Below are positions 1-11,644 of a stretch of DNA of 64,000 bases, piece after piece. This stretch comes from Cloeon dipterum. Lineage: Eukaryota; Arthropoda; Insecta; Ephemeroptera; Baetidae. Position numbers and translations under genes: made by a program. The DNA lies in the NCBI RefSeq assembly GCF_949628265.1, contig NC_088789.1:4332886-4396885 (forward strand), written 5' to 3'. The notes under the pieces were generated by a model that was not told the origin of the DNA, searched no databases, and worked only from the letters and a program-made list of their open reading frames with translations. Within the stretch, counting starts at the first letter, position 1; each line of letters opens with the position of its first letter.

Positions 1-1908
1 TCGGCACTGAAGGAGCCACGCAGAATGGAGAACTTCATCTTTTTGGCGTTGACTACTGCCATGGCTGGATAGCCGAATCCACCAATCTCCAAACCATCTT
101 CCAGCGCCGGCTGCTTTCCAGCTTCAGTCCAAACCCATCTAAAACAAACAAAAGTTTTATTAGTCAACGAACATACTTTGCAAGCTCCAAATTACGTACC
201 CCCACATCTTCTTCTTGTATTTATCACCCAAGTCTTTCAGCATGTCTATAAACTCATTCCTGCACTTCGACTGGCAGTCCAGGATGTGTGGAAGAACAGA
301 AACCACACACAGCGGGTGCTCTCCGCAAGCCTCCTTCAGCACTTCATTGGAAGAAAGCTGTTTGAAACAAATAATATTAGAGCGTTGTTTTTTTTTACTT
401 GAGAAAATCAGAAAAGCTAGGCAATTTTTATAGCATGTCAGAGGCCAATAAAGGAGAAAAGGTTTAAATTCAACCATATATTGCTACTGGATAGTTATCT
501 AATCCATGAATGGCTTGATTTAACTCTAATTATTTGATTTTTCATTTGTATTTGTAGATTTCGTATCACCTTTTTCACCATTAAAATTTATGATTGCGTA
601 GAAAGCACGAATAATGCTGAATAAAGAATCATATACCAGAGGAAAAATTTTGCTGCTGTAATCATACCTCCAGTTATGAATTTACAAAAGTGTCTAACAA
701 GTAAGGAATGTGTAAGTTTGATAGATCAATTATTCCTCTCTACCCCAAGAATTTAAATTAATGAATTCTTTGATTTAATTTGACTATTCAAAACTGAAAA
801 AACATTTTTTTATTTACCTCCTTAACCTCAGGAGGAGGGATATTTTCAGCCAGCTTGTCCAAGGCAAAGTTGACGATATCGCTGGCGGTGCGTCCACCGT
901 TGTAATCTTCCACTGAGGAGCTGTCTTTCTTGCCTGCGTTGAAAATCTTGATAGTGGGATATCCTTGAACGCCGTATTTGCTGGCCATGTAAGTGTGAGC
1001 CGTGGCATCCAGGGCACCTACCTTGACCTGAAAGGACAAGAATCGCTTGCTAACATCACAAAAATCTTAATTAGGAAGCTTCAGCATTACTTTTCCCTTG
1101 AGCTCGGTAGCAGCCTTAGCCCAGTGTGGGGCCAGGTTCTTGCAGTGGCCACACCATGGAGCGAAAAACTCAACAAGCCAGAGATCTTCAGATTCCAGGA
1201 CTTTGGAGGCGAAATTGCTGTCGGTCAGCTCGATCACGTCTTTATCACTGCCCTGTGAGACAAATTTAATTGAAAAATCGCCTTAGAATGATTGAGCAAG
1301 GGCTTACTGAGCCACCGCTGCTTCCACCACCTCCAGATCGTTTTCCGCCCAGTCTGTCATCAACGGCGTCCCTCAGAGCTTTGAAGCCGGCGTCGACCAA
1401 GCCTTGCGCAGTTCTGGCGCCGCGGTAATCTTCGGGCTTGTTTTTATTGCTGCCGAATACTTTTAAGGTTGGAAAACCAGAGACACCAAATCTTGAGCCC
1501 AGAGATTTGTGCGCATCAGCGTCGACTGCACCCACTTTCACCACTCCCTGAGTATCAGACATGTCATGGCATGATGCAACATTATTTTTTAAACCCTCTA
1601 TGTATTTTTTACCTTTAGAGCTTTGGCAGCTTTGGAATATTCAGGTACAAGGGACTGACAGTGGCCACACCAGGGGGCAAAGAACTCTACGATCCACACA
1701 TCATCGCTTTGAACGACTAACTTGTCAAAATTTGACGGCGTAAGTTCAACGACTTCTGAGGAAGAAGGGTACAGTGCATTTGAAGTCGAAAAAATTGCAG
1801 CTGCCACTACGAATGCTGAAAATTCAAAAGATTCGGTTAGATTTGACACGTAGCGACCGGCGCTTTAAATAATGTGATGCGTGTACTCTACTCACCAAAT
1901 AGCAACAT
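1..1908 (-). CDS. PDIA6: Protein disulfide-isomerase A6 (P5/CaBP1 type), 3' end outside window
   Basis: ER-lumen thiol oxidoreductase that forms and rearranges disulfides in secretory proteins. Exons read on the minus strand: 1896-1908, 1613-1815, 1308-1547, 1091-1252, 818-1027, 200-357 and 1-138, all with GT-AG borders and a frame that stays open across every junction. The ATG at 1908 opens a hydrophobic signal peptide of about 20 residues. Two thioredoxin domains follow, each with the active site APWCGHC (cysteines near residues 54/57 and 186/189). They are separated by a Gly/Ser-rich linker ([14 protein letters not shown]), and then comes the non-catalytic C-terminal thioredoxin-like domain ([22 protein letters not shown]). 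About 374 residues are visible. The family has about 440, so the acidic tail and ER-retention signal lie off the left edge. The domain order a-a'-b is diagnostic of PDIA6 rather than PDI or ERp57. Confidence 0.95.
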
Positions 1909-2748
1909 TTTATCACCAGATCTCTGCGATGAGGTATATTTAATCAAAACGCAACCAAGGCAGAGAATTCAAATTGATTTGTGCGAGCTGCTAGTAACAA
2001 AGTTGTCTTAAAATACAGTGAAAATTCAGTTTGCAGGTGGTAGCCTCTTTAACGATACAACTTTGTTGATCTCGTCGCCCACAAAATGTGAATATATTCG
2101 TGTTGGCAACCCATTGGTCCAGATCATTCCCAAAGGCCCAATGAAAACGCTCTCTGTGGCAGACTTTCTAACCAATGAGCTCACATAATTTGGTTGTGCG
2201 CTTGAGACCGCGGGGAAGTTTTTTTATGGTATCCTTACAATTTTGTTTCCGCCACCAGGTGGAGTTAAAAAAAGTCTTCATCGTCAGCCCATACGCCCAT
2301 AGAATAGCAGTGTGGTTTTACCATATAATTATCTCACTTATTGTTAGACTAAAAAAAGATATTATTTATGGTCTTATCAAGTAGCTATTTATGTCTAACC
2401 AATTCAAGGTCTTGCGGAACTTACATAAAAAGTCTAAGGCATGGAAAGTTCTATTTATAATTTAATTTATTTTGAACATCGTGAATATCTTTTAACGTTC
2501 GAATTAAACGGCTTTACAAAAATAAGCATTATAGAATAATGAATGTATTTTTAATGATGATTAAATTTTTAAGCGAAGTAGAAAATCAATATTTTCCGTT
2601 TATTAATGTGTCGATGCGGAAAATTATAGTAGAATTAAATTTTCCAAGCGTAGAATATCAGTCATACTCAATAAAAAACGGTATTTTTTTTTGATAATTT
2701 TTAATTAATCGCGTGCCTATCATTATACTACACACAATTGACTTATAA
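1909..2748. other. Intergenic: PDIA6 promoter and RCC1L 3' flank
   Basis: No open frame with coding character. The left part (1909-2200) is the PDIA6 5' flank with CCAAT boxes. The right part (2400-2748) is very AT-rich and should hold the RCC1L 3' UTR and poly(A) site on the minus strand. Confidence 0.6.
2099..2117 (-). promoter_or_regulatory. ER stress response element-like site upstream of PDIA6
   Basis: On the minus strand the sequence reads CCAAT, nine bases, then ACACG. The mammalian ERSE is CCAAT-N9-CCACG, so there is one mismatch and the spacing is exact. It lies about 190 bp upstream of the PDIA6 start codon, where unfolded-protein-response control would be expected for an ER folding gene. 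Two more CCAAT boxes lie nearby (about 2138 and 2172). The site is seen in sequence; its function is inferred. Confidence 0.4.
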
Positions 2749-5700
2749 TTAGTAAAATGGAGAACAAACTGCTGCCATGTGATCTACCCCACACGAAACC
2801 TTTAGTACTGTTGCTCCTATTGAAACCTAAAATAGCGAAATATAATTATTAGTCACAGATTCAAATTCTTAAATTTTGATTATTCCTTTTTAAAAATTTG
2901 AAATTTGTTACATTGATTCAATCTTGAAAGAAACGACCAACAGCTAAAATAGTAATGATTTGACTGACGTAAACACCTGATTAATTCAGATTTTATCTAT
3001 AAAATACTGCAACAATTGAGAAATTAGAACGCAAAATTCAAATAATTAAAAGTGAACTTACTCTGAGTGGGAATGGCTGATCCCTTAAGTTTCCAAGTCC
3101 TAGACACCCGTCTTTGTTGCGGCCCCAGGTAAAAAGGTCGCCGTCTGCTGTCACTGCAGCGAGGTGGAACAGCCCTGCCTCTATCGACACCACTTTGGAT
3201 TTCTTCCACGCAAAACTTGATTTGCCAAGCAAAGCTTCGGGAATCATTTGTGGCCGACTGACCTGAGTCACGTTTGGACCGAAACCAAGCAGCCCAAAAC
3301 CCCAGGTCCAAATTTGTCCTTTCTCTGAAAGAAAAACATTATTTTCTTGATACATGTGAAACAAATACGTATAAATTACCATTTAAAACAGCGCAGAATG
3401 ATCCACCAACCGCAATGTCCACGACTGGGCCAACTCCAGGCAAATTTATTTTCACAGGGGAATAAATTTGAGCAGCGTGATCCTGCAGGAGTTGGCCATA
3501 CTCGCTATTTCCCCATCCATACAGCGCCCCATTATCTGGAACAGTTTAAGAAACAATTTTAATTTATTTAATTCTGGAATTTTTGATGAATCCAAAAATT
3601 CAGCTATGATAAAAAATTTTTCAACAAAAAATATGAATTATTATTATTTTATTGAAAGAAATTATTTGAGTGGATGTGTCCTTTGATGCACATCACAAGG
3701 AAGCACAAAAATTTGTGCATTTTTAAGAGATTATTTGTCAAGCCCAAATTGCGTGTTATCGCAAATCGCACGGTCCTGTCTTGTCGATGCATATACAGCC
3801 GTTTTTTTAGCAATAGCAAAACATTCGTCCTTGATCACGAAAAATTTGTCCGAAAAAAATTGCAACATTGCAACTTAATAAAAAATACAATTTTTATAAC
3901 GGATATGGTGCTACGTTCAAAAAATATAATTCTTAAATAATAATAGGGCATTGATGGAGGTCGGAGGAGAGCTTAAAAATTTGTAAACATATAATATACT
4001 GATATATTATGTTTTATTTTTAATTTATTAAATAATAACAAAATACATAAATTTTAGTATACATGATGAGATCAAACTTGCAATTTTTACAATAGTGAGA
4101 AGAGTTGAACATACATCACTCAAAGTGCCGAGAGCACAAACGTGATTTTCTGTATTTAACCAGATTACTTTGCCATAGTATGCAGTACATATTTCAACCT
4201 TTGTGTGGTTTGTCTCAGTTAATTTAACAGGCAGAAAAGCCAGGAACTTTGATTTGTGCGACAATTTCTTGTGTACACACTGCGCAATGATTGTCACTGC
4301 ACTCACTACAATGAGTCATATGACCACACGGCAGATTTACTTTGGATACAATATCTGTTCTGCACTTTAGGCAGGCCATATCGCCGTTACCATGTCCCCT
4401 TATTGAACGTGGCTTACAGTTTCGCGTGTTTTGGTTACGATGCAACACTTCTCCGACAAAGTTCGGGTCTTTGCACATCAACATGTATTGGCAGCTGGGG
4501 TTCCATACACAATGTTGAGTGAAAGGATCGTCGTTCGGGGACCAATCTTTAAGTCCCAAATTACAGTGGAAGCAAATTGTCCGGTCTCCACTTCCAGTAT
4601 AAAAGAAACCAGCGCGCGCCAACTCAAGTGGTTTCTGACTGAGACCTCTCGGCCAGTAATCCTTGAAAGACTCGAGCCGACTATTCAGTGTTGCGAAGTT
4701 CGAGTTCAAAGGTGGGGACCACTCGTGAATATTCAAGTCCTGAGGCGTCACAAGGAAAACATTACTTTTCTTTACAAAACTAATGTTGCCTCCGTATTTT
4801 TTCAGTACTTCAGGCACGACAAAAGGGTTGATGCCAATTTTAGTTCTGGCAATACCTTCGTGTTGTCCAACAATTTGTTCGCTTCCTATCGCAATGTTGA
4901 TGGCAATTGACTGTTCGCACAATAAAGGGCATTTGGGGTTCCACTTCTTATGCTCTCCATCAGGCGTATCTCCTTTTTCCCATCCACGGACTTCCAGGTT
5001 GCAAAAAGCACATCTGACGTTGTCACTATCTCCTGTGTAGTAAAATCCGCTTCTTGCCAAATCAACCGGTTTAACATGTGACCAGTCATTTTTCTTTAGC
5101 AACGAGTAAAGGCGATGAGCTTCAAACTTATAATTCAACACGCTATCGACATTTCCCATGGGCACATTTTTTGAATCAGGAGCATCAATTTTGCAATTCC
5201 AGTTTTCTTGCATTTCTTTTATCATCTTTTTCTCACTTTCAGGTGATGCCACGAATTTTTCAGGGCTGATGCTAAATTCGCAAAAATTGCAACATAGCAA
5301 TGCACGCTTTTCGTTATAAAAGAGTCCCAGTTCTGCTGGTACGCGAGGGTCGCAATATTTCTTCAGAAAATCAAGTGGAAAGGTGAACAGTCGATGTAGA
5401 GCCAATCCATAATTTAATGGAAGTATGGTGTTGTTTCCATTGCACTCTCTTATAGTAGATGTAGATGGAGTTAAAGATATCTCAGCGGAAAGAACACTTT
5501 CTTGATCTCCATTTTTCGATTGAACCCTGCAAGGAATTAATTAATTATTTAATGGGGTAGCATAAGACAGTTTTGCAGATGCAATAAGATTCTATATTTT
5601 CACTCTCTTCGTTTATCGGTTTCATGCTTCATAAAAATAACTGCAATTTCCGCTTTTTTTAAATTGTCCAAATATAAATGAGAATATTTGAGCCTTCATT

Positions 5701-8700
5701 TGTATACTTAGATAGATTCAATAAGCAGTTTTTAAACAATTAAAATATTATTAGAATTAATTAAGGATAAACGAAAGGAACTTGAAAAGAACGAGCAATG
5801 GTATGTACATTAATTGTGATGCTTACTTTGCCTTATAACTCGTCGGTACCATACGATTCTTGGGCCTGGCACCCATTCTGCGCAGCCGCTACACACACTG
5901 TCGCGCAGCTCTTGGCACTACTGCAGTGCGCTCTCAACTGACTCACTGACTCAACGGGGAAGTGTAATTAAATAAAGCAAAAAGTCTACCTTAAGACTTT
6001 CACGACATGGTCTAAGGCATATATTATGTCTATGTCTATAGTTTCTCTTCTCCTACCCCATAAAATTCGAGCTTATTATAAACACAATTTGTTTACAACA
6101 GATTAGATAATAAAAATGCGTGGATAACCTTTTAGGCGTTATAGAGTCTTAGAAGCTTGCGATAAACTAGTTTATTTTTAACACAGACTAGGAGATAATT
6201 GAAATTAATTCTTCTACACACTCACATGAAAATCACTGTTGTAGCAAATCAGATAGTGGAACCCGCGACAAGCAAAATAAATATCTCGTAAACGCGTGCC
6301 TATTGTCATTATATATAAATTTGATTTTTATTTCTGGTCTTTCCCGGCGTGTCATAGAATGCAAACTCTAGCTGATTTTCAATGAATTTGACTTAGTTCG
6401 GAGATTCATCTGGTAATGAAAAATATCAAAAACATATTGCTAGGTCTTCAACGAGGTAGTTTGAGTTGGCCAGTTCATAAGTTAATCTAGATTCTCCCCC
6501 TCCATAGTTTGTTTTTTATTTTTATTTATCTATAACATCACATTTCCCAATATCAACTATGCAATTATTAATACTTGATTTATTAAATCATAAACTTACT
6601 AGTTTGAGAAAATTCTTGAAACTTGCTATACCATTATTTGTTTTCAAATTTTCATGACAACTCTAACAAGTAAACTAATATAATTCAAGTCACTCTAAAG
6701 CAGAAAAATAACGTAATCTTTTAAAACTTCAATTTGGGCGAAGGTCCACCACAAGTAATACCCAAAAAGTCGACACCCACTTTGCTTTGCTAGTCTAAAC
6801 TATTTGGTTTGTGATATATCAAATTTATTCGTTTTTAAAAAAATGCGGACGATCCATAATTCTGTAGTGCCTGCCTGTGGCTCTACAATTCAAAAAATTT
6901 AAAATCACTACTGAGAAATTGGCGAAGCTTTTGATCAACTATAGTAGCTGTAATGGTAAAATTTGTTAAGCATGCAAAAAAAATTGAAAATATTGGGAAT
7001 ATGACTCAATTTGTCAAGTCTAAGAGAGGAGGGCGACAGGGTCGTACGTCATAGACCCCAATTTTTCATCTACACTTCCCTGTGCGGACTCTACGTTGTT
7101 AGAAACGACTACAGTTGATGCTATATCACCTCTCAATCGAAGGCAATCGCTGAGAAGAGGACAATCCATTTGTGCTTCAAATTGATCATCGCAATAATAC
7201 AACATTTTATGATTCCAGTCATATTTCTTTTTAAGCGATATTGACCAATTCAGTACAGTAACAGTAATAACCCTGATCCCAAACTGCATGATTAGCAACC
7301 TAGAAAATATAGAAATAGGAGATCACTCACCACTGATGGCTAGATTACAGTCTCCAGAGCTTGTTGCCTTCACGATGTTGACGTTTTCCAGGGCTCCTCG
7401 AACTCTGGAGGGTGAACCCTTTTTGCCAGGGACACCCAATCCAGTCTGTCCGTCGTCTCCCCAACCACAGGAAAACAGATGGCCCCTGTTGTTTATGAAG
7501 AGGCTGTGATCTTGACCGCAGGCAACACTTTTTATAGCCTCGGCCTCTAACCCCTCAACACAATGCACCATCTTGCTACCGTTGAACTCTTCTCCCTCTT
7601 CAATGGGCCGTGCACACTGACCATACGAGTTGTTGCCCAGGGTCAGAACACGGCCTCCTTTTCCCTTCTCACGTTCCACCAGGATGAGCGAGTGAGCTCT
7701 TCCAGCAGCCAAAGCTGCCACGTTTTCATGCGGATCTATTGGAAGGCGTATTGGCACAGGGGCAAGCAGCAGTTCCATTGGCGCGTCCTTTCGCTGGCTC
7801 TGATACCCTGCAAATACAATAGACATCTTTCCAATAGCTGCCATTGAAAGAATCATTTGTGAACAGACTAAAAAATCTAGGTCTGTGGTTGAAAGACAGT
7901 AGAGTACAGTCACCTGCAGCTTTTAGTATTTTTAGAGGCATAAAAGAGTATTTTTCGAGGTGGAATTGTGTTATTATCAATTTTCAATTGTGTTTTAGCG
8001 TGAGATAAAAATATGATCCAAGCCTTTTTTAAAGTTCAAAAAGTTGATTTCTTAAAAATCAATTTGACTGAATCTTTTGAGAAATTTCACCTCACTTAAA
8101 ACGCAAAAATTGTGGTTGCACATTAATTTTGTTTTGGTTGTAGATTACAATTAGTATTTTTTCCAGACAACGCGAGAGTAAGGCCTTATAGACGTGCATT
8201 TGTATTTCTTATTGTTGGCAATGCTTTTTCAAGCAGCGCTAGAATGGCATTTTACAATAAGTTAAAAGTCTATTTTCGACACGATAACTATGGCAGGAAA
8301 TCAAAATTTCACACATATCAGAATTGATTGGGATAAGCGAGCTATCACGATAACAATATCTAAATACCAAAACGAAAAAGTCCAAGTCTAGTTCTTGGTT
8401 TGAAAAAAGTGGCGAAACTTTACTTTATACGCCCACTTAAATATATTTTGATTTTATTTGCGTAACTACAATAATTCAAAATACAAATAAGAATGTGTTT
8501 ATACAGAAAAATGAACTCACATTCGGATGTAAGAACGACTATTTTTTTCTAACTCTCAGAGCAACTAGGAAAATATTAAGCTTACACGGAACATATGCGC
8601 ATGACTCATACAATATTCTGCTGAATTCCCAATTCTAATTATTTCCTTAATACGTCATATTCTCAGCGACTGCTGTGAGTTTACTAATCGGTCTGGTCTA

Positions 8701-10470
8701 CCTCATTCCTTTTTAAGTATAGATTAAATAAAGAATTGTATGAATGACAATCATGAACTGTTTTGCATCAGTTTTTTGTGACATTGATTAGCTCCAAGTT
8801 ATTTGTTTGTGGCGCCTATAAATAGGGCGGAGCTTAGCACGATCCCAATCAGTTTTTGCCTATGAGTCTTAATATCACTTGTGAGCAAGCGAATAGCAGG
8901 ATAATTTGAGCAATTTAATACAGGAATAATATTAATTCAAAATGGATTGATTGATACCAAATAAAAATTAACAGAAGAGGCACTTCACAAGAACAATTTA
9001 TATTTCAACAATTTTTCTGATTCCACTGTCTTTTACAAGTTGAATAAAATAATTCATAAATGTTTATCTTTAAATTGAAATTTGTTTTGTAGGAAATCAA
9101 TCTTGATGTTTTGGTATGGGTATTAGCGTAAGTTTATCAATGTCATACCATTTCCAATAGAAATCCAAGTTAAAATGTATATCGGATAAACTTACCTATC
9201 TGAGAATCTGTGTTAATTCCAGTCCCAAACACCTTTAAGCTACTTTTTGTGCTGACAGCATACAATGTGAAACCAAAGCCACAAGCAACATCAATCACCT
9301 GTCAAAACATTTTTAAGACACGTCAATATTTAATTAAAACATATCAATACTTTGCTTTTGGAAAATTTTGCAGCTATGAGGGTTGCAGTTAGGGGTGCCA
9401 GACTTCCAAAGCTAAAACCTGGAGATTTTGGACTCGAAAACCTGGAGATCCCTACACTCCCGTGTTAAATTTTTCAGTCCCAAACCCGGAGATCTCCGGT
9501 CGAAACCCGGAGAGTGGCAGCCCTAGTAGCAATAAATAATTAAGGTCTAAAACCACATGGCTTAATATTCAATGAGTTTTAAGTTCGTAAAGCCGCGCAC
9601 AAGATTGAAGATTTTATGATTCATCGAAATTCGAGATGGTTTTAATTTAGCTTGGAAATCTCTATTTTAAAAAATAGGGGAGCTCTTGCAAAGGAGATGA
9701 AATTTCCCATATTTAATGTGTGCAATGTGAAAATCAGGTAATGCATAAGGAAATTGAGTCGAACACAAATCCAGCAATTGAATTAAAAAGATTTTTCAGA
9801 CAGCTGTTTTCCATTTTCAAACACCTTTGCATACATACACACATCAGACTCGTGTAAAACAATATTTTTCTACCTCCGGGTTACACATTTCGCCATAGTT
9901 CTTACATGATAATACCACTTAAAATATAAAAAGAGAAATCTGCGCATAAGTCGCGGTGAGAGGCGTAATAATTTAAATTAATACGTATCTGCTCATGAAA
10001 GAAAGTGTTTCATTCATTCTTAAACAAAAGTTATATGTACATCATACCCTGTTAAAATCGCCGAATCGTACTCTGCATGGCCTTTGCAGGTATCTGGGTG
10101 CTGTATCTTTCTTTGACCTCTTGGTGCACTGTCTCAAGATGCCGACTGCGCCATGCTCACACAATCCCCAAGAAAACAAGTGGCGTCGATCCTTGTCCGG
10201 CTTGGAAAAAGCATACTCTGTAATGAAACACTTCTTATATTCTCATTTATGTAGTATGTATGTATGTTACGTAGATGCAGATGAAAGAGACAAGACAAAT
10301 TTAATTTTTTACATTCAAAAATTAATTTTCATACCGGGAATTTTTTCAATTGGCGTGTCATCTGGGTAGAGAGGAAATCTCTTCATTATTCTCCCATAAT
10401 GCCTTTTGGCACAATTGTTCACTTGAAGGAGACAATTATTGCTGACCCGGAGTATGCTTGTGGGAATCAT
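2749..10470 (-). CDS. RCC1L: RCC1-like protein, mitochondrial (RCC1L/WBSCR16), 7 exons
   Basis: Orthologue of human RCC1L, a seven-bladed RCC1-repeat protein of mitochondria linked to mitoribosome assembly and mitochondrial fusion. Exons on the minus strand: 10335-10470, 10048-10217, 9196-9298, 7331-7807, 3380-3535, 3062-3324 and 2749-2826, with GT-AG borders. Their lengths sum to 1383 nt, 460 residues (human 464). The N terminus (MIPTSILRVSNN...) is basic and hydroxylated, as in a mitochondrial presequence. Family motifs seen: ACGFGFTLYAVS, LTLGNNSYGQC, ACGQDHSLFINNRG, SCGWGDDGQTGLG, YGWGNSEYGQL, WGFGLLGFGP, WGRNKDGCLGLGNL, and CGVDHMAAV just before the stop. Intron 4 (3536-7330) contains a whole IAP gene on the same strand, so splicing must skip that transcription unit. 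The last exon is only 26 codons including the stop, but it matches the family C terminus. Confidence 0.92.
4224..5876 (-). CDS. Inhibitor of apoptosis protein with three BIR domains and a RING, nested in RCC1L intron 4
   Basis: Likely caspase-binding apoptosis inhibitor and E3 ubiquitin ligase (DIAP/cIAP family). Two exons on the minus strand, 5827-5876 (ATG at 5876) and 4224-5526, encode 450 residues. Frame and phase (AA|G) agree across the 300-bp intron. BIR2 has the full zinc set C189, C192, H209, C216 with canonical CX2CX16HX6C spacing. BIR3 has C335, C338, H355, C362 with the same spacing and a GFFYTGSGD fold signature. An N-terminal BIR-like segment (about 58-130) keeps a CX2C pair but has no zinc-binding histidine, so it looks degenerate. 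A C-terminal RING (402-434: CLKC, PCGH, CSEC, CAVC) is complete but two residues short between its third and fourth cysteine pairs. The open frame upstream of residue 58 has no ATG except the one in the first exon, which sets the start. The gene lies inside an RCC1L intron on the same strand. Confidence 0.9.
5877..7330. other. IAP upstream region inside RCC1L intron 4, noncoding
   Basis: Contains the IAP promoter and 5' UTR. A moderately GC-rich stretch at about 5877-5960 is followed by AT-rich DNA. A 92-codon minus-strand open frame at 7020-7298 faintly resembles the end of a BIR (DCPLL) but lacks the BIR core and splice support, so I do not call it a gene. Confidence 0.5.
7808..9195. other. 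RCC1L intron 3, noncoding
   Basis: AT-rich intron with no coding signal. Its only structured feature is the TATA/initiator pair near 8817. Confidence 0.6.
8817..8853 (+). promoter_or_regulatory. TATA box plus initiator, antisense within RCC1L intron 3
   Basis: TATAAATAG starts at 8817, and an arthropod-type initiator ATCAGTTT follows with its A at 8851, a spacing of about 34 bp that fits a TATA/Inr core promoter. It points right, antisense to RCC1L. No open frame with coding character follows. It could drive a noncoding transcript, be a remnant of a mobile element, or be chance. Confidence 0.3.
9390..9525. mobile_element. hAT-like miniature inverted-repeat element (136 bp) in RCC1L intron 2
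   Basis: The ends are inverted repeats: left TAGGGGTGCCA, right TGGCAGCCCTA (one mismatch). The 8 bp outside each end nearly match (GTTGCAGT at 9382-9389, GTAGCAAT at 9526-9533; 6 of 8), as for a diverged hAT-type 8-bp target duplication. Inside are four variants of an AAACCYGGAGA unit in the same orientation. There is no coding capacity, so it would be non-autonomous. Confidence 0.6.
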
Positions 10471-11644
10471 CGTTGCTAATTTCCCTAATTTCAAATAACA
10501 AAAATACTCGCAAATAGCAAAATAGTGCCGTAATATTTACACACAGCAATTTACAGTTCGAGCCTTTTGAGTTTAATTTTCGGATAGAACCTATCGCTCT
10601 GCTTCGGCTCTACTATCGTTCGAGTTGAGAGCAGTTTTCACGCACACAACAAGAAACACGAGGATGTTTGTTTACATCCGTCATACTACCCTTTGACAAT
10701 AGAGGTCACTCGCATACGCGGGAAATGAAAAATGAGAAAAATAATTTTGAATCTTGCGAGCGAAAAACTTTTGCTGAATCAATTAATTGATGGAATTAAT
10801 TTGAAATTGCAGCAAGTTTTTTATGTTTACTAACAATTATATACAATAATATAATTATTTTTTATTTTATATCCATTTATTGGAAATATTTCCAACTGCT
10901 TTGTTTTGTCAAGATTTATAAAAATTGGAAAAGAGATAATAAAATTAATGAAGGTTTTGATTGAAATATGTATTACAGCTACATAATATAAACTGAAATA
11001 TTACTAGCTATATAAATTACACGCGGAAATAAAGTTTAACAGACATAATATAATTTAGGATATTAAAATTTTGAGCAACAAGGATTAAGTTTCAATGTCA
11101 TTCTGGAAATTAATATAAAACACAAGACAACCGACTTTTAAATTTAATGGAATATAATTTTATCTGATTAAGAATCTGAACTATAATTTTTGAATGCAAA
11201 TATTGATTGATCGATGACGATGAAGCATGTTCACAAGAAACTCTGGTGTAATAATGACAAAATACTGAACAAGTAAAATATTTTTTTGGGTCGAGAGCAA
11301 GAAAATGGTTTTGGTGTTTTTGTGAACACGACAGTAAAACTTATTTAATTAGTAGATAAAAAATCACAATTTTATTTCAAATTTGTTTAAAATTTATCAA
11401 CAAAACATTTCGCAAGTTGATTGTAACAGACAAACAATTGCAACGACGAAATATATCACAATCAGATTCAACTATCTAAAATAATTTAGAAATACCCATA
11501 ATTTTTATTTGTACATAGATATTTAAAGAATATAAAATACAAGTAGAGGCTTAATTTAAGTAACAAAATATTGAGAAATTCAAAATTCTCGTCAAGCAGT
11601 TTTACTTTGCTAACAGTAAAAGAGTGGGCAAACTAATGTTTACT
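10471..11644. other. Intergenic: RCC1L promoter and 3' flank of the second BIR gene
   Basis: About 10560-10700 is the richest part and should carry the RCC1L promoter; from 10780 to 11640 it is very AT-rich. I see no gene. The 3' UTR of the BIR gene at 11645 must end here. Confidence 0.55.

Noticed and set aside
5403-5405. Starting the nested IAP at the TTG codon at 5405
   Set aside because: TTG is not a normal animal start. The frame is open upstream through an acceptor at 5527 and joins in phase to an exon with an ATG at 5876.
7020-7298. Minus-strand 92-codon frame with DCPLL resembling the end of a BIR domain
   Set aside because: No BIR core cysteines or histidine in the right spacing, no splice borders, and it lies between an intron and the IAP promoter. 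The resemblance is a few residues only.
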